From: Phycisphaeraceae bacterium
GTDB lineage: Bacteria; Planctomycetota; Phycisphaerae; Phycisphaerales; Phycisphaeraceae
Direction of reading: 5' to 3'
Assembly: GCA_020850375.1 (NCBI GenBank)
Contig: JADZET010000382.1
Span: 1 to 11,823 of the forward strand
Length of the DNA: 11,823 bases
The notes beneath the pieces are model-generated. The model did not search any database, was not told the DNA's origin, and saw only the letters and a program-made list of their open reading frames with translations. The translations under genes were made by a program, and so were the position numbers. This document shows positions 5,976 through 11,823 of the stretch, in pieces; the first letter of the stretch is position 1, and each line of letters begins with the position of its first letter.

Positions 5976-6619
5976 GCACTCCCTCGGACGCGCCGCTGCT
6001 GTTCGTGATCGGCGACAGCATCTCCGTGCACTACGGCCCGTACCTGGCCCGGATGCTCGAGTCCAGCTTCCGCTACAACCGCAAGGGCGGGCTCGAGACC
6101 GACAAGTTCGACCTCAACGACCAGGCGATCAACGGCGGCGATTCGCGCCGCGTGGTCGAGTACCTCGAGCGGCTGGCCGACCGGCAATTCCACGCCGACT
6201 GGCTGCTGCTCAACTGCGGCCTGCACGACGTCAAGCGCGACCCGGCCACGATGGCGCTCCAGGTGCCGGCGGAGCAATACCAAGAGAACTTGCGCCGCGC
6301 CGTCGCGCTGGGCCGGCGGGTGGCCGAGCGGGTCATCTGGGTCCGCACGACGCCGGTCGACGACGCGATCCATCGCGCCAAGAAGTCCTCGTTCGTGCGT
6401 CAGCAGAGCGACGTGGCGGCCTTCAACGCCGCGGCCGACGCGATCGCGATGGAGCATCGCCTGGCGATCATCGACCTGCACGGCTTCACGGCCGGCCTGG
6501 AGGGCCCGCTGTACGAGGACCACGTGCATTTTGTCGAGCCGGTGCGAAGGCTTCAGGCGGCATTCATCGCCGGCCACCTGTTGGCTTGGGCGGGGCTTGA
6601 TCAGCCCAGGGCCAGTTGA
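5972..6619 (+). CDS. SGNH/GDSL-type hydrolase
   Basis: This 215-aa protein of the SGNH hydrolase superfamily acts by ester or related bond cleavage, with the substrate unknown. Block I is FVIGDSIS (11-18, nucleophile Ser16). Block II is NGGDSRR (54-60). Block III is NCGLHD (81-86). Block V is YEDHVHFV (181-188), giving Asp183 and His186. Block III normally reads GxND; here the Asn is replaced by His85. No signal peptide is evident, so it is probably cytosolic. The start ATG 5972 overlaps the rsmJ stop and has AAGGAGG seven bases upstream, so translation initiation is strong. The link to rnz and rsmJ suggests co-expression, not a shared pathway. Confidence 0.85.
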   Translation: MSTPSDAPLLFVIGDSISVHYGPYLARMLESSFRYNRKGGLETDKFDLNDQAINGGDSRRVVEYLERLADRQFHADWLLLNCGLHDVKRDPATMALQVPAEQYQENLRRAVALGRRVAERVIWVRTTPVDDAIHRAKKSSFVRQQSDVAAFNAAADAIAMEHRLAIIDLHGFTAGLEGPLYEDHVHFVEPVRRLQAAFIAGHLLAWAGLDQPRAS

Positions 6620-6942
6620 AGATTTACCGTCCGACCCATCCGCCACCGAGGTTGGCGCGGGGCCGGCCAATTGTTCTGCTAAATCTCCTGTTGTCAATCT
6701 ATTTGCTTAGGTAATATACCTTATGCTCCTACGGGATTCTATTGGGTTATCACGACCGCTTGATCCGTGCCGAAGGCATTTGATTCGTATAATGCACTGG
6801 GTTGCCGGGAATAGTATTTTTACGTCGTGGCAACCGCCCTTCCGGCGGAGGGACAAACAGGCATCACCGGCCAATGCCCGACGGAACTCACCGGACAGGC
6901 ATCCCCCCGCACGACGCCAAGATCGCGGGTGAAGGGGTATTC
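6620..6942 (+). other. AT-richer intergenic region upstream of the glycosyltransferase
   Basis: These 323 bases have no supported gene. From about 6668 to 6835 the sequence is clearly AT-richer than its surroundings and holds possible promoter boxes. Those are TTGTCA at 6691-6696 with TATACC at 6715-6720 (18-base spacer), and a perfect but isolated TATAAT at 6788-6793 with no -35 at the right distance. ACAGGCATC occurs twice shortly before the gene. Reading frames opening at 6723 and 6802 have no ribosome binding site. Confidence 0.5.
6691..6720 (+). promoter_or_regulatory. Candidate promoter of the glycosyltransferase gene
   Basis: TTGTCA (-35, 5 of 6) and TATACC (-10, 4 of 6) are separated by 18 bases. 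TAATAT at 6712-6717 would be an alternative -10 with a 15-base spacer. The leader would be about 215 bases. This is motif evidence only. Confidence 0.3.
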
Positions 6943-8061
6943 ATGGTCCGTTCAGCCCCCAGGACACGCAGCATGGTCGTTTGTCTCCACGAAGACCGCC
7001 CCGGCAACCTGATCGGGCTCAAGCTCACGGTCCTGAGCCTATCCCGCTGCAGCCCGGGCCTGCCCATCCTGGTCAGCTGCCCCTGCGCCGACCAGGCCAC
7101 GCAGGCCTGGTTCGCACGACTGCCCCACGTCCAGACGCTCGTCGAGCCCCGGCTCAGCGGCAAGGGCTGGGGGATCAAGCCCGACGTGCTGCTCCACTGC
7201 CTCGAGCGCGGACACCGTGACGTGACGTGGATCGACGCCGACATCCTCGTCACGCGCGACATCCGCCCGCTGCTGGCAGCACTCGACGACAGGACGATGC
7301 TCGTCAGCGAGGAGGTCTACTTCGGCCAACGTCAGGGCAGCTACCACCGCACGCTCGCCTGGGGCCTCCAGCCCGCCCGAAAGCTGCGGGCCACGCTCAA
7401 CAGCGGCCTGCTGCGCGTCACGCCCGAGCACGTCTCTCTGCTGAAGATCTGGCGGCAGATGATGCAGGACCCGGCCTACCTGCACGCCCAGCGATCCCCG
7501 CACCACGCCCGACCGCTGCACCTCCTGAGCGACCAGGAAGTGCTCACCGCGCTGCTTGGCTCAACGCTCGCGGCCGACGTCCCCCTCCGCACCCTCCGCC
7601 GCGGCCGCGACGTGGCGCAGTGCTTCGGCCCGGGGGGCTACACACCGCTGGAACGGTTGGCGAACCTCTGGCACGGCCTGCCGACCTTCATCCACGCCAT
7701 GGGCCGCAAGCCCTGGGACCGCCACGCTGTGCCAAGTGATGACCGATCGCGGCGCCGCCTGCTGGCAAGACTGCGACGGAGCTACGAGCATCAGCACCTG
7801 GAACTCTCGCCCTACACCTGCGTGGCCAGGCAGTACCGCGATGAACTGTCGCCAGAGGAAGCCCTGTGGCTGACGCCCACGAGCCTGAGCGGCCGGGTGA
7901 TGAACGCCATGACGGCGGGCCATCCGACGATGACGGAGTTTCCGCTGGCTGTCTTCGACGCCGCGATCCGCCACGCGCGGCGGGCGCTGGGCGTCGGGCG
8001 ATACAGATCCGTCGCCATTCAAGACGAACAACACGCCCCCGCCGCGAAGGCCTCGGGCTGA
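6943..8061 (+). CDS. GT-A-type glycosyltransferase (nucleotide-diphospho-sugar transferase)
   Basis: The 372-aa product probably transfers a sugar from a nucleotide-sugar donor; donor and acceptor cannot be inferred. Residues 95-103 read TWIDADILV, with DxD-like Asp98-Ala-Asp100 for metal and nucleotide-sugar binding, preceded by GWGIKPDVL (76-84) in the place where retaining GT-A enzymes contact the donor. TLNSGLLRV (151-159) matches the LNxGxxxx strand seen in glycogenin-like and related families. The C-terminal third is not recognised. No signal peptide or membrane helix is evident. ATG 6943 is favoured over the upstream ATG 6802 because GAAGGGG lies seven bases before it and the sequence before it is not protein-like. 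The gene is convergent with tRNA-Gly; GGCCTC/GAGGCC around the stop could form a small hairpin without a T-run. Confidence 0.7.
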   Translation: MVRSAPRTRSMVVCLHEDRPGNLIGLKLTVLSLSRCSPGLPILVSCPCADQATQAWFARLPHVQTLVEPRLSGKGWGIKPDVLLHCLERGHRDVTWIDADILVTRDIRPLLAALDDRTMLVSEEVYFGQRQGSYHRTLAWGLQPARKLRATLNSGLLRVTPEHVSLLKIWRQMMQDPAYLHAQRSPHHARPLHLLSDQEVLTALLGSTLAADVPLRTLRRGRDVAQCFGPGGYTPLERLANLWHGLPTFIHAMGRKPWDRHAVPSDDRSRRRLLARLRRSYEHQHLELSPYTCVARQYRDELSPEEALWLTPTSLSGRVMNAMTAGHPTMTEFPLAVFDAAIRHARRALGVGRYRSVAIQDEQHAPAAKASG

Positions 8062-8098
8062 GGCCGGCGTCGTGCCCCAGAATCATCCCTGGCGACAA

Positions 8099-8171
8099 AG
8101 CGGGCGACCGGATTCGAACCGGCGACATTCAGCTTGGAAGGCTGACACTCTACCAACTGAGTTACGCCCGC
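8099..8171 (-). tRNA. tRNA-Gly (anticodon TCC)
   Basis: On the minus strand, a 73-base cloverleaf begins with GCGGGCG (8165-8171), which pairs with CGCCCGC (8100-8106). The D arm is ACTC-AGTTGGTAG-AGTG, and the anticodon stem TCAGC/GCTGA carries the loop CTTCCAA, giving TCC. The T arm is GCCGG-TTCGAAT-CCGGT, and the discriminator is T. It reads glycine GGA codons. CCA is not encoded. A TAGAAT-like -10 (8185-8190) sits at a suitable distance upstream, but no good -35 is seen. Confidence 0.95.
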
Positions 8172-8354
8172 ATCTTCGCCCGTCATTCTAGCGTCTTTGG
8201 CCGGTTTTTCCCATGGGCCGCGGGACCGCCCGGGGCCGGGCCGACGTGGACAATCGTCCGCCCCGGGGTCGGCGATCAACGCTAAAATGGCTTGTTCGAC
8301 GCACCCCGCCTGTGGTCGCTCCTCAGGCGCGTTCCTCAAGCCCCGGAGCCCCTC

Positions 8355-9104
8355 ATGGCCGGCCACAGCCCCTGGAAGAACATCAAGCACAAGAAGGCCG
8401 CCATCGACGCCAAGCGCGGCAAGATCTGGAGCAAGTGCGCCCGGGCCATCATCGTGGCAGCCAAGGCCGGCGGCGGCGACCCGGAGACCAACCTCGGCCT
8501 GCGCTACGCCATCGACGACGCCAAGAGCCAGAACATGCCCAAGGACACGATCGAGAAGGCGATCAAGAAGGGCACGGGCGAGCTGGGGACGGAGAATTAC
8601 GAGTCGGCCCTCTACGAGGGCTACGGCCCGGGCGGCGTGGCGATGCTGCTGGAGATCCTGACCAACAACCGCAACCGCACGGCCGGCGAGCTGCGGCTGA
8701 TCTTCGAGCGGGCGGGCGGAAACCTCGGGGCCTCGGGCTGCGTGGCGTACATGTTCGCGTCCAAGGGCATGCTGACCATCGCCAAGAACACCGCGAGCGA
8801 GGAGCAGTTGATGGAGCTGGCCCTGGAGGCCGGGGCCGAGGACGTGCAGGACGCCGGTGAGTCGTGGCAGGTCGTCTGCGAGCCGTCGGCCTTCGTGCCC
8901 GTCCGCCAGGCGATCGAGACGGCGGGCATCACCCCGGAGTCGGCCGGGCTGACTCAGGTGCCGAACATGACCGTCACCTGCACCGGGGACGCGGCCCGCA
9001 AGGTGCTGAACCTGATCGACAGCCTCGAGGACCATGACGACGTGCAGAAGGTCCACGCCAACCTGGACATCCCCGAGGCTGACCTGGCAGCATTGCAGGG
9101 CTGA
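8355..9104 (+). CDS. yebC: YebC/PmpR family protein
   Basis: This is a highly conserved cytosolic DNA/RNA-associated family described as a transcription regulator and, more recently, as a translation factor that eases stalling at polyproline. The 249-aa product has normal length. The signature MAGHSPWKNIKHKK starts the protein, followed by IDAKRGKIWSKCAR (17-30), GGGDPETNLGLR (39-50) and NNRNRTAGELR (104-114). ATG 8355 fits the conserved N-terminus; a longer frame from 8292 has no family support. GGAG lies eight bases upstream. A TAAAAT (8283-8288) may be the -10 box, with no clear -35. The 52-base gap to acyP allows co-transcription. Confidence 0.95.
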   Translation: MAGHSPWKNIKHKKAAIDAKRGKIWSKCARAIIVAAKAGGGDPETNLGLRYAIDDAKSQNMPKDTIEKAIKKGTGELGTENYESALYEGYGPGGVAMLLEILTNNRNRTAGELRLIFERAGGNLGASGCVAYMFASKGMLTIAKNTASEEQLMELALEAGAEDVQDAGESWQVVCEPSAFVPVRQAIETAGITPESAGLTQVPNMTVTCTGDAARKVLNLIDSLEDHDDVQKVHANLDIPEADLAALQG

Positions 9105-9156
9105 GGCTCCCGCTCCCCGCCCTGCTCACCCGCTCAACTGTTCACGGCCCCCGCTC

Positions 9157-9441
9157 ATGACCCGCTACACCGCTCATTTTCAGGGTCGCGTCCAGGGCGT
9201 GGGCTTCCGGTACACGGCCGTGCAGGTGGCGCGGGGTTTCCCCGTGGCGGGTTACGTCCAGAACCTTTCGGACGGTCGAGTCAGGCTCGTGGCCGAGGGG
9301 GATCCGGCGGATTTGAAAGAATTCCTTCAGACCCTCGAGCAGGCGATGGTCGGCTACATCACCGCCCACACCCTCGACCAGTCGCCAGCCAACGGCGAGT
9401 TCGGCCAGCCATCTCCGGGCGGGCTTCGCGTCCGTCATTGA
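9157..9441 (+). CDS. acyP: Acylphosphatase
   Basis: This small cytosolic enzyme hydrolyses acyl phosphates such as carbamoyl phosphate or 1,3-bisphosphoglycerate. The 94-aa product has the usual length. The active-site loop QGRVQGVGFRYT (9-20) supplies the catalytic Arg18, and GYVQNLSDGRV (32-42) supplies Asn36. GEFGQ near residue 84 matches the conserved end. ATG 9157 gives the canonical start; the longer frame upstream overlaps yebC. It follows yebC by 52 bases. The sequence after it contains GTGG followed by TTTTT near 9509-9517, with only a weak stem. Confidence 0.9.
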   Translation: MTRYTAHFQGRVQGVGFRYTAVQVARGFPVAGYVQNLSDGRVRLVAEGDPADLKEFLQTLEQAMVGYITAHTLDQSPANGEFGQPSPGGLRVRH

Positions 9442-9624
9442 AGAAGCTGCCGGATCTTGTGACCGGCTGACCCGAGGGATAAGCTTCCACGAAGAACGAA
9501 GAGCGGTTGTGGTTTTTCTCTGTCCCGGCCGCGTTCGACTGGGCCATGCGCAACAGATCGTGAATGATCCACACCTTGCCGTGGACACGATACCATCGCG
9601 GGCCATGCGCGAAGGAGCGGCGTG

Positions 9625-10491
9625 ATGACCTCAAGCAATCTCGACCGCAGGACCTCACCGTGCCTTTCTGTGGCCGCCCTGGCGATATCACTCACGTTCA
9701 TCTGCGGCTGCGCCAATGGTGGTCAGCGCATAAGTGGACAGCGCGATGACGCCCGATGCCGGCAATTCGTCGTCAACATGTGGAATTGCCTGTATGCCGA
9801 GCGTCCAGACAGCGACAAAACCGCTTCGGGTGACTTTTTCGAAGAAATGGACTATCGAACGATCACGAGAATACATCGGGTTCTTTGGGAGGACGCCTTC
9901 CTGCAATCGCAGGACTGGACCTCATATCTCGTCAACAGCCCGGTGATGGACAGACAACATTTCGCGTCCATGCTTCAAGACGTCCTGGACGATTACATCC
10001 GGGAAAAGTTCGAGAACGCCCCCTTGGCCGACGAACATCGCGATCACGCCGCCACGAGGCCCACGATCGCCAGCGGAAACCATGGTGAAATCACCGATGA
10101 TGACGGTGATCGAATCCCGTATGGCGCGATCAATACATTAATGACCGTTGCCGCGGACCTGGAAGAATATCACCTGAACTGGGACCTGCTGTTCCGCCAC
10201 AGACTGCCGGCATGGGACGCGAGTTTCTTTGAGCTCTACCGCCATCCCTCAAAGGGCTCATGGGGGGAGTTCTGCCGGCAGACTGAGTTCGTGTACCTGA
10301 CGGATCTGAATGACGCTGCGCCCGCGGTGCCCTCTGTCTGCGCACGCGTGCCGGAAAGAATGATCCTGGCTGTGATCAGGGAGTTATGCAGATTAAACCA
10401 ACTCCAGCCATTCGACGGCGCTGTCGCTGAAGAGATGGGGCTGTTTGTGGAGGCGGACATTCAGGTCAATCTGGCCGAGAGGCAACCGTAA
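9625..10491 (+). CDS. Predicted lipoprotein of unknown function
   Basis: I do not recognise a family. The 288-aa product starts with a signal peptide (DRR at 7-9, hydrophobic 14-26) and a lipobox ICGC with the lipidated Cys at residue 29, so it should be exported and anchored. The rest is mixed, with many acidic residues and aromatic/Trp positions (NMWNCLY, SQDWTSYL, NWDLLFRHRLPAWD). The segment EITDDDGDRIPYGAINTLMT is striking: Asp-rich, possibly an exposed or cation-contacting loop. No catalytic motif is seen. GAAGGAG lies seven bases before ATG 9625; GTG at 9622 is an alternative. Base composition is visibly lower in GC than the neighbours, so it may be a later acquisition. It is separated from acyP by about 180 bases. 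Confidence 0.75.
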   Translation: MTSSNLDRRTSPCLSVAALAISLTFICGCANGGQRISGQRDDARCRQFVVNMWNCLYAERPDSDKTASGDFFEEMDYRTITRIHRVLWEDAFLQSQDWTSYLVNSPVMDRQHFASMLQDVLDDYIREKFENAPLADEHRDHAATRPTIASGNHGEITDDDGDRIPYGAINTLMTVAADLEEYHLNWDLLFRHRLPAWDASFFELYRHPSKGSWGEFCRQTEFVYLTDLNDAAPAVPSVCARVPERMILAVIRELCRLNQLQPFDGAVAEEMGLFVEADIQVNLAERQP

Positions 10492-10597
10492 GGAGTGAGC
10501 CACTCCCTCCGGTCGTGGAAGTCAGGCCGCCCGGTGCTAAACCCCTCTTTTTTCTAGCTTTCCACTCTCTCAGCGCTGACGTCCCACCTCCCCCCTC

Positions 10598-10626
10598 TTG
10601 CCACAAGTTATCCGGACGGGTAGTCT
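10598..10626 (+). promoter_or_regulatory. Candidate infC promoter
   Basis: TTGCCA (10598-10603), a 17-base spacer and TAGTCT (10621-10626). The -35 matches 5 of 6 consensus bases and the -10 only 3 of 6. It would give a leader of about 72 bases that contains the palindrome at 10658-10671. Confidence 0.3.
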
Positions 10627-10657
10627 TAACCATGTGCCCGTAGGTTCTTGGCGTCCA

Positions 10658-10671
10658 CCGGTCGCGACCGG
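10658..10671 (+). promoter_or_regulatory. Perfect 14-base palindrome in the infC leader
   Basis: CCGGTCGCGACCGG is a self-complementary palindrome 33 bases before the infC start codon. In RNA it can form a short GC-rich hairpin; in DNA it could be a dimer binding site. No function is known for it here. Confidence 0.45.
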
Positions 10672-10704
10672 CGGGAGTTGTAGATCTTTTTGGAGGACTC
10701 GACC

Positions 10705-11376
10705 ATCGGCAGAGGACGTTTCCAACCCATCAAGCGAGAGACCGGCAAACGGCTCCGCATCAACCACCAGATCAACATCTCCCCCGTCCGGCTGGTCGAC
10801 GACAACGACGAGCAGGTCGGCATTATTGACGTCCATGAGGCCATCAAGAAGGCCAAGGAGGCTGGGCAGGACCTCGTCGAGGTCGCGCCCCAGGCCCGCC
10901 CGCCCGTCTGCCGGATCATGGACTACGGCAAGTGGAAGTATCAGCAGAAAAAGAAGGAACAGAAGGCCCGCAGCCACAGCAAGCAGAGCGAGCTCAAGGA
11001 GGTTCGCGTCCGGCCCAAGATCGACGACCACGACCTGGACATCAAGGTCGAGAAGGCCCGCGAGTTCCTCGGCGAGGGCGACAAGGTCCAGTTCACCATG
11101 CTCTTCAAGGGCCGGGAGATGGCCCACCGCGAGATCGGCCTGCAGCTGATGCGCGAGATCCGCGACGGCCTGGCGGACATCTCCAAGATCGACTCCGAGC
11201 CCCGCATGATGGGCAAGCGGATGACCATGGTCCTGTCCCCCGAACGCAAGTCCAAACCCCCCGCGCCCAAGCCCGCCCCCGCCCCCGCCCCCGGAGGCGC
11301 CCCCGCCCCCGGAAGTGCTCCCGGAGCCAACGCGGCCGCCCCGACCGCGGCCCCGACGACCGCTCCGACAGCCTGA
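10705..11376 (+). CDS. infC: Translation initiation factor IF-3, probable ATC start
   Basis: IF-3 binds the 30S subunit, prevents premature joining of 50S and checks the start codon and initiator tRNA. From ATC 10705 the product is 223 aa. The N-domain is at about 15-80 (RINHQINISPVRLVD; DLVEVAPQARPPVCRIMDYG), a Lys-rich linker at 77-93, and the C-domain at 94-178 with KEVRVRPKI, LFKGREMAH and a conserved end (GKRMTMVLSP). Residues 183-223 are a Pro/Ala-rich tail absent from standard IF-3. The start is supported by GGAGGA (10692-10697) seven bases upstream of ATC; the alternative TTG at 10690 would overlap that site, and no ATG lies near. Rare starts (AUU, AUC, AUA) are known to allow IF-3 autoregulation. 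No thrS, rpmI or rplT flanks it, and a terminator follows directly. Confidence 0.9.
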   Translation: MGRGRFQPIKRETGKRLRINHQINISPVRLVDDNDEQVGIIDVHEAIKKAKEAGQDLVEVAPQARPPVCRIMDYGKWKYQQKKKEQKARSHSKQSELKEVRVRPKIDDHDLDIKVEKAREFLGEGDKVQFTMLFKGREMAHREIGLQLMREIRDGLADISKIDSEPRMMGKRMTMVLSPERKSKPPAPKPAPAPAPGGAPAPGSAPGANAAAPTAAPTTAPTA

Positions 11377-11406
11377 TTGACGCGCGGATCACCAGGATAC
11401 CCCCGG

Positions 11407-11438
11407 CCCAGGCGCCCCCGCCTGGGTTTCTTTTTTTT
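11407..11438 (+). terminator. Intrinsic terminator of infC
   Basis: CCCAGGCG (11407-11414), a four-base loop CCCC and CGCCTGGG (11419-11426) form a perfect 8-bp stem followed by TTTCTTTTTTTT (11427-11438). It lies 30 bases after the infC stop and isolates infC from the downstream kinase. Confidence 0.9.
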
Positions 11439-11493
11439 GTCACTCTCCGGGCCCTTTCCGGACGTCCCCGGCGTGTTAACTTAACCCCCATCA

Positions 11494-11823
11494 ATGCCCC
11501 CCCGAACCCCGACTACTTTTGACTTCCGGCCCGGCCGCAAGGTCGGCACGCGCTACGTCGTCGAGACCCGACTCGGCGGCGGGTCCGAGGGCGAGGTCTA
11601 CCAGGTCCGCGAGCAGGACACGGGCATCCTCCGCGCGGCCAAGGTCTACTTCCCCCACAAGGACCCCGACCGCACGCAGGCTGTGCACCACGCGCAGAAG
11701 CTCAACGCCCTGCGCTACTGCCCGATCGTGCTGCAGTACCACCACTCCGAGATCGTGCACGTCCGCCGGCAGAAGGTCATCGCCATGATCTCGGACCTCT
11801 GCGAGGGCCAGCGTCTCGAGGAC
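11494..11823 (+). CDS. Ser/Thr protein kinase, N-terminal part (runs off the right edge)
   Basis: This is the first 110 codons of a Hanks-type kinase, a signalling enzyme that phosphorylates Ser/Thr with ATP. Residues 16-29 (KVGTRYVVETRLGG) lead into the glycine-rich ATP loop LGGGSEGEVYQV (27-38) and a conserved Lys in RAAKVY (47-52). HRD and DFG motifs lie outside the window. The usual beta3 Ala-x-Lys is represented by AAK. ATG 11494 has no Shine-Dalgarno sequence. A TTAAC-rich patch lies just before it, so a short or leaderless mRNA is possible but unproven. The gene starts 55 bases after the infC terminator and is an independent unit. Whether it has extracellular or repeat domains cannot be seen. 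Confidence 0.8.
   Translation, partial: MPPRTPTTFDFRPGRKVGTRYVVETRLGGGSEGEVYQVREQDTGILRAAKVYFPHKDPDRTQAVHHAQKLNALRYCPIVLQYHHSEIVHVRRQKVIAMISDLCEGQRLED

Noticed and set aside
6788..6793. Perfect TATAAT as promoter of the glycosyltransferase
   Set aside because: No -35-like box at 16-18 bases; the nearest TTGATC is 22 bases away.
7866..8285. Plus-strand frame with GDRIRTGDIQLGRLTLYQLSY
   Set aside because: It is antisense to tRNA-Gly for the same reason, and it overlaps the glycosyltransferase end.
10491..10560. Terminator after the second lipoprotein gene
   Set aside because: A 6-bp GGAGTG/CACTCC stem is too far from the later T-run near 10548 to act together with it.

Overview
The window is GC-rich bacterial chromosome with mostly housekeeping genes separated by unusually informative intergenic stretches. 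Gene content suggests a Planctomycetota-like organism: a membrane pyrophosphatase, a solitary infC with a proline/alanine tail, lipoproteins without recognisable families, and a Ser/Thr protein kinase. No marker in the window proves the lineage, so this placement is an inference.

Left part, minus strand (1-3800): the N-terminal third of a membrane-bound proton- or sodium-pumping pyrophosphatase (hppA) runs off the left edge and has its own good promoter and ribosome binding site. Upstream of it lies pdxH, which makes pyridoxal 5'-phosphate. Next comes about 880 bases without a convincing gene. This stretch holds eleven 15-base tandem repeats and a strong intrinsic terminator, implying that it is transcribed on the minus strand. 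An uncharacterised lipoprotein gene follows. Its far-upstream region carries a promoter, about 90 bases of structured sequence and an intrinsic terminator, so it is a candidate small RNA or attenuated leader.

Centre, plus strand (3939-6619): a promoter and tRNA-Cys(GCA) are followed by a 13-bp inverted repeat and a compact unit of tRNase Z, RsmJ (16S rRNA methyltransferase) and an SGNH/GDSL hydrolase. tRNase Z processes tRNA 3' ends, and the adjacent tRNA-Cys carries no encoded CCA. RsmJ and the hydrolase overlap by ATGA and are probably translationally coupled. An AT-richer gap then precedes a GT-A-type glycosyltransferase.

Right part (8099-11823): tRNA-Gly(TCC) lies on the minus strand. 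On the plus strand are yebC (transcription regulator or translation factor) and acyP (acylphosphatase), followed by a lower-GC lipoprotein gene of unknown function. After these come infC, which most likely starts at a rare ATC codon, a textbook intrinsic terminator, and the first 110 codons of a Ser/Thr protein kinase that continues past the right edge.

The main theme is RNA maturation and translation (tRNA-Cys, tRNase Z, RsmJ, tRNA-Gly, YebC, IF3). I found no CRISPR array, insertion sequence, phage or defence system. The most unusual items are the candidate small RNA at 3672-3795, the transcribed 15-base repeat array at 1915-2082, and the ATC start of infC.
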